Below, piece by piece: positions 22,794 to 30,940 of a DNA stretch of 64,000 bases; the first letter of the stretch is position 1, and every line of letters begins with the position of its first letter. A program made the translations under genes and the position numbers. Below the pieces are notes generated by a model that was given only the letters and a program-made list of their open reading frames with translations, was not told the DNA's origin and searched no databases. Source of the stretch: Pseudactinotalea sp. HY158 (GTDB lineage: Bacteria; Actinomycetota; Actinomycetes; Actinomycetales; Beutenbergiaceae); assembly GCF_009660225.1 (NCBI RefSeq), contig NZ_CP045920.1, positions 1,426,001 to 1,490,000 on the forward strand, in the 5' to 3' direction.

Positions 22794-23489
22794 GTGAACG
22801 TGCGATCCCGACGGCTGTCCACCGTCGCTGCGGCGCTGACCGCGGCGGCCCTGCTCGCCGCCTGCGGGGTGCTGCCCGACGGCGGGGCGGCGGGCGACGA
22901 GGCCCCCTCGGGCCGCGGCGGCTCGGCGGCGGGCGACCCGCCGGTCACCCTCGCCCCGCAACTGCAGGACTGCGGCACCGGCGGCGAGGACCAACTCACC
23001 CTGGCCGACACCGATCTGACGCGCGCGACCTGGGACCTGCCCGAGGGCTTCGAGGTCACGGGCGGCTACTACGAGGACAACCCGGTGGAGGAGAACATCC
23101 TCGACCTGTGGGTCGCGAAGCCGGTCGGCACGGTGCCCACGCTCAACGTGCTCGACGTCGTCAGCTACGACGGCCTCCAATGGACCGAGGGCGGGGAGGA
23201 GTGCGGGGCCGTGCCGCTCTCGGCCGTGAGTGACCGGCTCGCCCACTACCGCCAGGTCATCGGTGCCGTGCCCCTCGACGACCCGGAGCTGACCGAGGTC
23301 GGCGGCTACCCGGCGATGCGGCAGAGCCTCGAGGTGTCCAAGTACAGCTACGAGGGCTACTGGCTCTTCTCCACCACCCAGCTCCTGCACATCTACTGCC
23401 AGTGGACCGATCCCGCCTACGAGGAGATCATCACCGACGGCTGCGCGGAGCTCATCGCCTCGGTCGAGGTGGACGCGCCGGTCTCCTGA
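22794..23489 (+). CDS. Hypothetical lipoprotein
   Basis: The 231-residue product begins RSRRLSTVAAALTAAALLAAC, a lipoprotein signal ending in lipobox LLAAC. A Gly/Ala/Ser-rich linker of about 35 residues follows, then a roughly 165-residue folded domain with four Cys (LQDCGTGG, GEECGAV, YCQWTD, DGCAELI) spaced for two disulfides. I do not recognise the domain. AGGAGGG sits 3-9 bp before two candidate GTG starts, 22794 and 22800. It probably sits on the outer face of the membrane as a monocistronic gene. Confidence 0.75.
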   Translation: MNVRSRRLSTVAAALTAAALLAACGVLPDGGAAGDEAPSGRGGSAAGDPPVTLAPQLQDCGTGGEDQLTLADTDLTRATWDLPEGFEVTGGYYEDNPVEENILDLWVAKPVGTVPTLNVLDVVSYDGLQWTEGGEECGAVPLSAVSDRLAHYRQVIGAVPLDDPELTEVGGYPAMRQSLEVSKYSYEGYWLFSTTQLLHIYCQWTDPAYEEIITDGCAELIASVEVDAPVS

Positions 23490-23490
23490 G

Positions 23491-23580
23491 CGGGCGCTCC
23501 GCCCGCGGGCGCTCCGCCCGCGGGCGCTCGGCCCGCGGGCGCTCGGCCCGCGGGCGCTCGGCCCGCGGGCGCTCGGCTAC
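23491..23580. repeat. Six tandem 15-bp self-complementary repeats between convergent genes
   Basis: The unit is CGGGCGCTCCGCCCG in copies 1-2, CGGGCGCTCGGCCCG in copies 3-5 and a truncated version in copy 6, whose last bases hold the stop of the convergent gene. Each unit can fold alone (stem CGGGCG/CGCCCG or CGGGC/GCCCG with a 3-5 nt loop), giving a row of hairpins in the RNA of either strand. It fills the space between two gene ends and may act as a bidirectional terminator. Confidence 0.9.
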
Positions 23581-24287
23581 CGGGCCACCGCCACCGCGGT
23601 GAGCGTGTGCGGCGCGACCTCGGTCCGGCCGGCGTCGTGGACCGGCGCGGCGGCGCCCGGACGGGCGGCCCACAGCGAGAGTTCGGCCCCGGGCACGAGC
23701 GTGATCCGCATCGGCATCCCCGCCTGCGCCCATTCCCGCAGTTCCGCCGCGCCCGCGGGCGTGGCCAGGGAACCGAGCGCCCAGTGCCAGAGCGCATGGG
23801 CGGCCTGCGCGGCGGCCTTGCCCGTGGAGATCTCGGTCATGACGGCGATGTGAACCGGGCCATTCTCACTGGGCTCACTGGGCTCACTGATCTCGTCGGG
23901 CTCGCGGGGGTAGTCGAGGCCGCTCACCTGTGCCCCGGCCGCGCGCCGCGGGAACTCCCCGTAGTGCATGGGCGCCAGGGCGATGACGTCGCCCTGCGGG
24001 AGCGTGCGGACGGCGCAGTCCGCCCCGGTCTCGACCGCCCACCGCCGTACCTGGTCGAGGTGGGCGCCCGCCTTGACCCGGCGCACGGTCTTCGCGGGGG
24101 CGACGTCGAGCCACGTCGCCCACGGCTCCGGCGGACCGGCCTGCGTGGCGACCGATTCGCCGGCGGGCGCGTCGAGATAGGCGGCGAGGGACGCGGCGGC
24201 GACGGCCCGGATCGTGGCCAGGTGCGTTCCCGAGCGGGGCACGAGGATCGGCTGGACGAGATCGGTCGCCGGATCGTAGGCCCTCAT
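23577..24287 (-). CDS. PTH2-like peptidyl-tRNA hydrolase family protein
   Basis: The 236-residue protein has two parts. The C-terminal half (from about residue 140) contains VHIAVMTEISTGKAAAQAAHAL, which holds the PTH2 signature GKxAAQxxHA, the site that recycles peptidyl-tRNA in archaea and eukaryotes. The N-terminal half has LVQPILVPRSGTHLA and may be a divergent duplicate of the same fold (TVRRVKAGAHLDQVRRW). The halves are joined by an acidic EPSEPSE linker. Actinobacteria also have the bacterial Pth, so this is likely an accessory enzyme. The ATG 9 bp into the frame is preferred over the GTG before it. It lies 10 bp from the SulP gene and is probably co-transcribed. Confidence 0.65.
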   Translation of the reverse strand: MRAYDPATDLVQPILVPRSGTHLATIRAVAAASLAAYLDAPAGESVATQAGPPEPWATWLDVAPAKTVRRVKAGAHLDQVRRWAVETGADCAVRTLPQGDVIALAPMHYGEFPRRAAGAQVSGLDYPREPDEISEPSEPSENGPVHIAVMTEISTGKAAAQAAHALWHWALGSLATPAGAAELREWAQAGMPMRITLVPGAELSLWAARPGAAAPVHDAGRTEVAPHTLTAVAVAR

Positions 24288-24297
24288 GGCTCGCACC

Positions 24298-25944
24298 CTA
24301 CTCCGTGGCGGACTCCCGCTCCCGCCGCACGTGGGAGCGGGCGTGGGCGAGCGCGTCGTCGAGCTCGAGGAAGAGGTGCCTGTGGTGCCGCAGCGAGCCG
24401 AGCACGCCGATCGTCTCGAACAGGGAGCTGTGGCCGGGCCGGACCCCCTTGATGAGCACGGTGACCCCGCGCGCCTCGAGCCGCTGCACGATCTCGCTCA
24501 GCGTGTGCGCCCCGGTCGCATCGACCAGTTCGAGCTGGGACATCTGCAGCACGACCACGGAGACGTCGTCGATCCCGGTGACGGCCTCGAGCACGCGGTC
24601 GGCCGCGGCGAAGAACAGCGGGCCGCGGATGCGCACGAGCGCGATCCGGTCGTCGCCCGGCTCGCGGGCGCCGCGGATCTGTTCGCGGCGCACTCCGGTC
24701 GAGCGGGAGAGGGAGCGCAGGGCGAAGAAGCCCGCCACGACGATCCCGATGATCACCGCGACGATGAGGTCGACCGAGATCGTCACGACCGCGGTGACGA
24801 CGTAGGCGGCCGCGTCGGCCCGCGTGGAGAACAGGATCGATCGGGCCGCGCGCCGGTTGACCATCCGGGAGGCGGTGACCATGAGCACGCCCGCCAGTGC
24901 CGCGAGCGGCACGGCGCCCACGGGGGCCGCCGCCACGAGCACGATGAGCAGCAGCACGACCGCGTGGGCGGAGGAGGCGACCCGGGTGCGGGCGCCGGCG
25001 CGCAGGTTGACGGCGGTGCGCGCGATCGCGCCCGTGGCGGGCATCCCGCCGAACAGGCCGGCACCGATCGAGGCGATCCCCTGCCCCACGAGCTCGCGGT
25101 CCGGGTCGTAGCGGCCGGTGTCGCCCATCGAGGCCGCCACCCGCACCGACAGCAGCGACTCGATGCCCGCGAGGGCCGCGACCGTGACGGCCGGCAGGAG
25201 CAGGGAGGCCGCCGTGGCCGCGTCGATCGCCGGCAGGCGCGGGGCGGTGATCGCGCTCGGCAGCTCGCCGATGACCGCGAGCGGCGTGGGTAGCACGAGC
25301 GCGATCACGGTGACAACGACGATCCCGACGAGCGAGCCGGGGATCCCCGAATGTATTCGGGGCAGGCCGATCATGCAGGCGGCCACGATCGCCACGGCCC
25401 CGAGCGACCACAGCAGGTAGACCGGCTCGGCGGCGGCGAGCGCCCGGTAGGCGGCGACGACGACGTTCGTGTGCTCGGGCGTACGACCGGCGACCGAGGG
25501 GATCTGCTGGAGGAAGATGATCACGCCGATGCCGAGGGTGAAGCCCTCGATCACCGGCCACGGGATGAAGGAGACGGTCCGCCCGAGCCGCAGCATCCCG
25601 GCCACGAGCACGATCACCCCGCCCATGAGGCTGACGAGCGCGACGGCCTCGATCCCGTGGGTGGCCACGATCGGGGCGAGCACGACGACCATGGCGCCGG
25701 TGGGTCCGGAGACCTGCACGTTCGAACCGCCGAAGACGGCCGCGAGGAAGCCGGCGACGATCGCGGTGACGAGGCCGGCCTGCGCGCCGGCGCCGGAGGA
25801 GATCCCGAAGCCGAGCGCCAGCGGCAGGGCGACGATCCCGACCGTCAGGCCGGCGAGCAGGTCACCGCGCCAACTGCGGCCCAGGCCGGCGTAGTCGGAA
25901 CGTTGCGGCAGCAGCGTGCGGGCGTACTCCCAGGCACGGTTCAT
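24298..25944 (-). CDS. SulP-family anion transporter with STAS domain
   Basis: The 548-residue protein has about 11-14 membrane helices. The SLC26/SulP motif appears in LTVGIVALPLALGFGISSG, with NVQVSGPTGAMVVVL and GGMPATGAIARTAVN further on. A cytoplasmic STAS domain occupies about residues 415-520 (VVVLQMSQLELVDATGAHTL). SulP proteins carry sulfate, bicarbonate or dicarboxylates; no carbonic anhydrase gene is adjacent, so the substrate is open. The ATG with the MNRAWEY start is chosen over an unmotivated upstream extension. Confidence 0.92.
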   Translation of the reverse strand: MNRAWEYARTLLPQRSDYAGLGRSWRGDLLAGLTVGIVALPLALGFGISSGAGAQAGLVTAIVAGFLAAVFGGSNVQVSGPTGAMVVVLAPIVATHGIEAVALVSLMGGVIVLVAGMLRLGRTVSFIPWPVIEGFTLGIGVIIFLQQIPSVAGRTPEHTNVVVAAYRALAAAEPVYLLWSLGAVAIVAACMIGLPRIHSGIPGSLVGIVVVTVIALVLPTPLAVIGELPSAITAPRLPAIDAATAASLLLPAVTVAALAGIESLLSVRVAASMGDTGRYDPDRELVGQGIASIGAGLFGGMPATGAIARTAVNLRAGARTRVASSAHAVVLLLIVLVAAAPVGAVPLAALAGVLMVTASRMVNRRAARSILFSTRADAAAYVVTAVVTISVDLIVAVIIGIVVAGFFALRSLSRSTGVRREQIRGAREPGDDRIALVRIRGPLFFAAADRVLEAVTGIDDVSVVVLQMSQLELVDATGAHTLSEIVQRLEARGVTVLIKGVRPGHSSLFETIGVLGSLRHHRHLFLELDDALAHARSHVRRERESATE

Positions 25945-26063
25945 CGAGCACTCACGTGGGTCCCTTCCCGGTGGCACGGCGTGGCCACGGGCGGCCGGCC
26001 CCACCGCTCGTCACCATACCGATACCCGGGCGACGCAGCGGCGGGCCGGTGCCTCGGAGCGAC

Positions 26064-26897
26064 TCAGAGCATCTCGAGCGGGGCCGGCCCGGTGGGCGGC
26101 GGGAAGGCGGCGTCGATGCGGCGCAGGTCCGCCGGCGTGAGCCGCAGCGTTCCCGCGCGGGCGTTGGCGCGCGCGTGCTCGGGCGAGGAGGCCTTCGGGA
26201 TGGCGACCACGTCGCCGTCCCGGATCGCCCAGGCGAGCAGCACCTGCGCGACGTCGACCCCATGACCCTCGGCGACCTCGGCCAGCACCGGATCGCCCAG
26301 CAGCCGGCCCTGCTCGATGGGGGAGTAGGCCATCGTCGTGATCGCCGGGTCGCGGCGGCGGTGCGCCGGCAGCAGGTCGAACTCGACGCCCCGGCGCGAG
26401 GGGTTGTACAGGACCTGGTTGACGAGGGGCGGCGCGGGCAGGTCGGCCAGGTCGAGGGCGTCGAGGTTGCTCACTCCCCAGGCGCCGATGAGCCCGCGCC
26501 CGCGCAGATGCTCGAACGCCTCGACGGTCTCGGCCACGGGATGGGGGCCGGGCCAGTGGAGCAGGTAGAGGTCGATCCGGTCCGTCCCGAGAGCCCGCAG
26601 CGAGCGCTCGCAGGCCTCGATCGTGCCCCGGGCCGAGGCGTTCGAGGGCAGCACCTTGTCCACGAGGTAGACCTCGTCGCGCACCGGCGCGATCGCCTCC
26701 CCGACGAGGCTCTCGCTGCGGCCCCCGCCGTACATCTCGGCCGTGTCGACGAGGGTGAGGCCCGCCTCGATCCCCGCGCGCAGGGCCGCGATCTCGATGT
26801 CGCGTGTGCCCGGGTCGTCGCCCAGATACCAGGTGCCCTGCCCGAGCCTCGGCACGACGGTGCCGTCGGCCAGGGTGAGGGTGGCGGCGGTCGTCAT
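26064..26897 (-). CDS. Aldo/keto reductase
   Basis: The 277-residue protein shows the AKR tetrad: Asp and Tyr in VDTAEMYGGG, Lys in VYLVDKVLPS, His in YLLHWPGPHP. The C-terminal NADPH site is in AIPKASSPEHARANA. It is a DkgA-like member of the AKR3/5 kind. Substrate cannot be read from sequence. A GTG directly before the ATG is an alternative start. It stands 9 bp after the glycosyltransferase gene on the same strand. Confidence 0.92.
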   Translation of the reverse strand: MTTAATLTLADGTVVPRLGQGTWYLGDDPGTRDIEIAALRAGIEAGLTLVDTAEMYGGGRSESLVGEAIAPVRDEVYLVDKVLPSNASARGTIEACERSLRALGTDRIDLYLLHWPGPHPVAETVEAFEHLRGRGLIGAWGVSNLDALDLADLPAPPLVNQVLYNPSRRGVEFDLLPAHRRRDPAITTMAYSPIEQGRLLGDPVLAEVAEGHGVDVAQVLLAWAIRDGDVVAIPKASSPEHARANARAGTLRLTPADLRRIDAAFPPPTGPAPLEML

Positions 26898-26906
26898 CAC
26901 GTCAGC

Positions 26907-28142
26907 CTAGCCGTGCCCACCCGTGGCGATCACGTGCCGATAGGTGCGTTCCCACCCCGCGGCGGTCGCCTGCCAGGGATGCGCCAGGGCGTGCTCGCGG
27001 CCCGCCCGGCCCAACTCGGCGGCGCGGCCGGGATCCTCGAGGAGGGAGCGGATCGTGCCGGCCCAGACCTCCGGGTCCCGGTCCGGCAGCAGGATGCCGG
27101 TGACCCCGTCGAGCACGGCGTCGCTCAGGCCCCCGGCACGGGAGGCGATGACCGGCCGGCCCGAGGCCGCGCCCTCGAGGGCGACGAGCCCGTACGTCTC
27201 GGAGTGGGAGGGCACGAGCACGGCGAGCGCGTGCCGCATCCGCTCGGCCAGGTCGGCCCGTCCGAGCGGACCGGCGAACTCCACGTCGCCGGCGACATGG
27301 AGGCCGCGGGCCAGCTCGTGCAGATCGGCGGCGTAGTCGGCGAAGCCGCCGGTCGGGGCGCCGGAGACCACGAGCAGCGGGCGCGGCTCGTCGAGGCGGG
27401 CGAGGGCCTCGATCGCCAGGTCGACGCCCTTGAGCGGTTCGAGCCGGGCGGCGACCACGAGTCGTGGCCGCCCGGCGGAGGTGCCCGGGACGGTCGGACC
27501 TGTCGGAGCGATCGGATGGAATTGTTCCGAGTCCACCCCCGGCGGCACCACGACCACCCGCGAGGGCGCGCTGCCGAGCCGGCCCACGGCCGTGTTCGCC
27601 TCGGCGTGGCTCACCGCGATCACAGCATCGGACTCGCGCGCGAGCAGCCGCTCACCGGGCAGGCGCCCCGGGCCCTCCGGGCGCTCCCCGAACGCGAGCG
27701 GATCGGCCGGGTCGGCGGCGATCGAGTGGAAGCTCTGCACGTGGCCCAGGCCGCGCTCGCGGGCGATCGCCAGCGCGCTCATCCCGGAGAACCAGTGGTG
27801 GGAGTGGAGGATGTCCCACGGTCCCTCGCGGGCGAGCGCCTCGGTGAACTCCTCGACGTGATCCTCGAGCTCGGCCTTGCTCAGCGGGGTGGGCGGGCCG
27901 GCCGGCAGATGGTGCACGACCACGCCCGGTGAGTGGGAGACCCGGGCCGGGGACGCGCCGTCCCCGCGCCGGCAGTAGATGTCCACGCTGTGGCCGGCCG
28001 CGCCGAGACGCTCGGCGACCTGACGCACGACGACGTTCATGCCGCCGACGTCGCCCGCGCCCGGGCGCCCGATCGGGGAGGTGTGCATGGAGACGAGGGC
28101 GATCCGCAGGGGTGGACCGTCGGCGCCCGGCTGGCAGCTCAT
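26907..28142 (-). CDS. Family 4 glycosyltransferase, MshA-like
   Basis: The 411-residue GT-B enzyme has VSMHTSPIGRPGAGDVGGMNV at its start, close to the MshA donor/acceptor loop, then FHSIA, VPPGVDSEQF and the EX7E motif in SETYGLVALEGAASG. MshA joins GlcNAc from UDP-GlcNAc to inositol-3-phosphate as the first step of mycothiol synthesis. Assignment to MshA itself rather than a relative (for example a sucrose-phosphate-synthase-like GT4) is probable, not proven. No other mycothiol gene is in the window. Confidence 0.75.
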   Translation of the reverse strand: MSCQPGADGPPLRIALVSMHTSPIGRPGAGDVGGMNVVVRQVAERLGAAGHSVDIYCRRGDGASPARVSHSPGVVVHHLPAGPPTPLSKAELEDHVEEFTEALAREGPWDILHSHHWFSGMSALAIARERGLGHVQSFHSIAADPADPLAFGERPEGPGRLPGERLLARESDAVIAVSHAEANTAVGRLGSAPSRVVVVPPGVDSEQFHPIAPTGPTVPGTSAGRPRLVVAARLEPLKGVDLAIEALARLDEPRPLLVVSGAPTGGFADYAADLHELARGLHVAGDVEFAGPLGRADLAERMRHALAVLVPSHSETYGLVALEGAASGRPVIASRAGGLSDAVLDGVTGILLPDRDPEVWAGTIRSLLEDPGRAAELGRAGREHALAHPWQATAAGWERTYRHVIATGGHG

Positions 28143-28192
28143 GCCATCGACCCTACCCGGGCCGGCCGGAGCCCACCCGGACCACCGGGACC

Positions 28193-28987
28193 CTACCGGG
28201 CCCGACCGTGCAGCCGGAGGAGCGCGGCGGCCACCTCGGCGGGCGCCTCGAGGCAGCTCAGGTGCCCGGCGCCCGGCACTGTGACCGGCTCCGCCCCCGG
28301 GCCCGGCCCCCGACCGAGCGCCGCCGCCATCGAGGTGAGCGCCGCGGGCGGGATCGCGGCGTCGAACTCGCCGCGGAGCACGAGACCCGGGCCGGCGACG
28401 CGCTCGAGCACCCCGAGCCGGCCCGGCCGGGCCGCCATCGCCCGCTGCGCCCAGGCGATCGCCGGACCCGGAGCCTCGGCGAGCCGGCTGCGCACCCGGT
28501 CCGTGATCTCCGGGCGCCGCGCCCGGGTCGCGGGGGCGAGCAGGGTCTCGACCATCCCCAGCACCGCCTCGGCCCCGACCTCCTCCGCGCGCCCCGCCAC
28601 CGCGAGCCGGCCGGCGCGTGCCTGCTCCGAATCGGCCTCGGCCTTCGTGTCGAGCAGCCCGATCCCGGCGAGGAGTCCCGGATGGCGCTCCGCGAGGGCG
28701 AGGGCCGTGTACCCGCCCATCGAGAGCCCGGCCACGACGGCGCGCCCGATCCCGGCGCCGGTGAGCGTCGAATGGACGGCGTCCGCGTACGCCTCGAGCG
28801 AGGGCTCGCCCGGGAGCGGGGCCGAGCCGCCGAACCCGGGTGCGTCGAGCGTGACGACCGGCACGCTGCGCAGGTGCGGGAGGGCGTCGTCCCAGATCCT
28901 CGAATCGAGCGGAAAGGCGTGCAGCAGCACGAGCGGGAGGCCGCCGGCGGGGCCGTGCCGGCGCAGGGCGAGGGGCGGGGTGCTCAT
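28193..28987 (-). CDS. Alpha/beta hydrolase
   Basis: The 264-residue protein has the oxyanion segment LLHAFPLDSRIWDD, the nucleophile elbow GLSMGGYTAL and the C-terminal catalytic His in PGAGHLSCLEAP; the Asp is likely in RGEFDAAIP. This resembles small esterases and 3-oxoadipate enol-lactonase-like hydrolases (PcaD type). Substrate unknown. It is 50 bp upstream of the glycosyltransferase gene in the same orientation. Confidence 0.88.
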   Translation of the reverse strand: MSTPPLALRRHGPAGGLPLVLLHAFPLDSRIWDDALPHLRSVPVVTLDAPGFGGSAPLPGEPSLEAYADAVHSTLTGAGIGRAVVAGLSMGGYTALALAERHPGLLAGIGLLDTKAEADSEQARAGRLAVAGRAEEVGAEAVLGMVETLLAPATRARRPEITDRVRSRLAEAPGPAIAWAQRAMAARPGRLGVLERVAGPGLVLRGEFDAAIPPAALTSMAAALGRGPGPGAEPVTVPGAGHLSCLEAPAEVAAALLRLHGRAR

Positions 28988-29040
28988 GTTCGCCAGGATC
29001 CCACGCGCCGCGGGCGCCCTGCCAGGGCGGGCTGCGCTGG

Positions 29041-29111
29041 GCTCTGGGCGGCTCTGGGCGGCTTCGGGGCGGCTTCGGGCAGCCTCGGGCGGCCTCGGCC
29101 GACTCCGGGGC
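29041..29111. repeat. Degenerate 10-11-bp tandem repeat upstream of the MFS gene
   Basis: About six units of the pattern GCTCTGGGCG / GCTTCGGGGCG / GCCTCGGGCG follow one another between the divergent hydrolase and transporter genes. The repeats stop about 12 bp before the MFS start. They look like slippage products; no dyad is evident. Confidence 0.75.
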
Positions 29112-29122
29112 AGAATGGGGGC

Positions 29123-30373
29123 GTGTCAGTTCATGTCCGTGGCCCGCGGGTGCCGATCCCGGGTCAGATCTGGGTGCTCGTGGGGGCCGCGTTCGTCATC
29201 GCGATCGGGTTCGGGCTCGTCTCGCCCGTGCTGCCGGCGTATGCGCGCTCCTTCGACGTCGGGGTCGCGGCCGCCTCCGTGATCGTCTCGGCGTTCGCGT
29301 TCTTCCGGCTCGTGTTCGCCCCCGTGGGCGGCCGGCTCGTGGGGCTGCTGGGGGAGCGGCCGGTCTACCTCGTGGGCCTGCTCATCGTGGCGGCCTCCTC
29401 GATCGCGACCGCCTTCGCCACGTCGTATCCGCAGCTGCTGCTGTTCCGCGGGCTCGGGGGCATCGGCTCGACGATGTTCACGATCTCGGCGATGGCGCTG
29501 CTCGTGCGGCTCGCGCCGACGTCGGCCCGGGGCCGGGTGTCCTCGGCCTACGGCTCGGCGTTCCTCATCGGCGGGATGATCGGCCCGGTGCTCGGCGGCC
29601 TCCTCGCCGTCTACGGGATGCGGGTGCCGTTCATCGTGTACGGGATCGCGCTGCTCGTGGCGGCGACGGTCGTGGCGATCGGGCTCGGCGGGAGCCGGCT
29701 GGTCCGGCACGACCCCGGGGCGGGCGGCGCCGCCGCGATGACCCTGCGGGAGGCGTGGGCGCTGCCCGCCTACCGCGCGACCCTCGTCTCCGGCGCGGCC
29801 AACGGCTGGACGAACTTCGGGGTGCGCATGGCGGTGCTGCCGCTGCTCGCGATCGCCGTGCTCGACGAGCCGTGGGTCGCGGGCGCGGTGCTCGCGATCG
29901 GGGCCGTCGGAACGGCCGGCACGCTGCAGGTCTCGGGGCGGCTCGCGGACCGGATCGGGCGCCGCCCGCTCATCGTGGCGGGCATGCTCGTCATGGCCGT
30001 GGCGATGGGCCTGCTCGGGCTCACGGGCCGCGACGGACTCGGGGACGGGGTCGGACTCGGCGCCCTCTTCGCGCTCTCCCTGCTCTCCGGGATCGGCGCC
30101 GGGTTCGTGAGCCCCGGTCTGCAGGCGGCCGTGGCGGACGTGATCGGGCGCGAACGCGGCGGCGGCACGGTGCTGTCGGCGTTCCAGATGTCCCAGGACG
30201 GCGGCGCGATCCTCGGACCGATCCTCATCGGGGTCGTCGCCGACCGGGCCGGCTTCGAGGCGGCGTTCCTCGCGACCGGGATCGTCTGCCTCGTCGGCGC
30301 CGCGCCGTGGCTGTGGGCGCGCGACACGCTCGAGTTCGTGCCCGCACCGGTCACCGAGGGCGAGGCGGCCTGA
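29123..30373 (+). CDS. MFS transporter
   Basis: The 416-residue protein has 12 predicted helices, loop 2-3 sequence GGRLVGLLGERPV and loop 8-9 motif GRLADRIGRRPL, the MFS motif A repeated in both halves. This is the drug:H+ antiporter-like DHA1 pattern. Substrate is unknown. The GTG start lies after GGGGGC; the frame upstream on this strand is a shadow of the divergent genes. Transcription is divergent from the hydrolase. Confidence 0.92.
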   Translation: MSVHVRGPRVPIPGQIWVLVGAAFVIAIGFGLVSPVLPAYARSFDVGVAAASVIVSAFAFFRLVFAPVGGRLVGLLGERPVYLVGLLIVAASSIATAFATSYPQLLLFRGLGGIGSTMFTISAMALLVRLAPTSARGRVSSAYGSAFLIGGMIGPVLGGLLAVYGMRVPFIVYGIALLVAATVVAIGLGGSRLVRHDPGAGGAAAMTLREAWALPAYRATLVSGAANGWTNFGVRMAVLPLLAIAVLDEPWVAGAVLAIGAVGTAGTLQVSGRLADRIGRRPLIVAGMLVMAVAMGLLGLTGRDGLGDGVGLGALFALSLLSGIGAGFVSPGLQAAVADVIGRERGGGTVLSAFQMSQDGGAILGPILIGVVADRAGFEAAFLATGIVCLVGAAPWLWARDTLEFVPAPVTEGEAA

Positions 30374-30422
30374 CCGGCGTCCCCGTCTTTCGGACGGCGG
30401 GCTCCGGAGGGACAATAGAGGT

Positions 30423-30641
30423 ATGAGCTCCACAACGACCACCCGAACGGCCACCGCTGCGGCGGCCGGCCGCGCACTCGAGGAGACCGACGACCCGCGC
30501 GAGCAGATCACGGTCGGAGTCGTCATGGCCGACGGGCGCCTCGCCCCTCGTTCCTTCGCCTCCCGCGCCGAGGCGGAGGCATGGGCCCGGCCGGAGGAGC
30601 AGGTCGTCGAGTGGAACTTCGTCTGCCGCTGCGATGCGTGA
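30423..30641 (+). CDS. Small hypothetical protein, 72 residues
   Basis: I do not recognise a family. The N-terminal 20 residues are Thr/Ala-rich. The rest, from VGVVMADGRLAPRSFASRAEAEAWA to WNFVCRCDA, has the feel of a small alpha/beta fold and ends in a CxC pair. AGAGG lies 5 bp before the ATG and GACAATAG upstream could be a -10 region. Codon use matches neighbouring genes. It may be a real small protein; evidence is moderate. Confidence 0.6.
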   Translation: MSSTTTTRTATAAAAGRALEETDDPREQITVGVVMADGRLAPRSFASRAEAEAWARPEEQVVEWNFVCRCDA

Positions 30642-30754
30642 GCCGGGTCGTTCCAGCCCGGACTCGACAGGGGGTGCCGCTCCCGGGACCTCGGTCCGCT
30701 CCGCGACGTTCACGATGCCCGGATCGGCGGCCGGCTCGTGAAACGGGCGGCGGG

Positions 30755-30772
30755 GCCGGTCGATCGACCGGC
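30755..30772. other. Perfect 18-bp palindrome
   Basis: GCCGGTCGATCGACCGGC is a perfect palindrome located between the 72-residue gene and the tRNA gene, 30 bp beyond the tRNA 3' end. It could be the tRNA terminator or a protein site. A short CCGGG-N9-CCCGG hairpin follows the 72-residue gene nearby. Confidence 0.5.
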
Positions 30773-30801
30773 TCGCCGTCGAAGACCGTTCGCCGCGGCG
30801 G

Positions 30802-30875
30802 TGCCCCGAGTGGGATTCGAACCCACACTGGATCGGGTTTGAGCCGAACGCCTCTGCCGGTTGGGCTATCGGGGC
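30802..30875 (-). tRNA. tRNA with anticodon CAA (Leu), short variable loop
   Basis: The 74-nt minus-strand sequence folds as a cloverleaf. The acceptor stem GCCCCGA/TCGGGGC is perfect. The D stem is GCC/GGC. The anticodon stem TTCGG/CCGAT has one terminal mismatch, with loop CTCAAAC. The variable region is only 5 nt. The T stem is GTGGG/CCCAC with loop TTCGAAT. The anticodon is CAA, reading the Leu codon UUG, yet the long variable arm of class II leucine tRNAs is absent. The CCA end is not encoded. Confidence 0.85.
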
Positions 30876-30940
30876 AAGTGAGACACAGGATACCGTTCTT
30901 CGGCACACTCCCAGACCGTTCGGGGGCTAGGCTGCCTCTT

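Noticed and set aside
24298-25944. SulP transporter as a bicarbonate carrier
   Set aside because: No carbonic anhydrase gene or fused domain is nearby, so substrate is left open.
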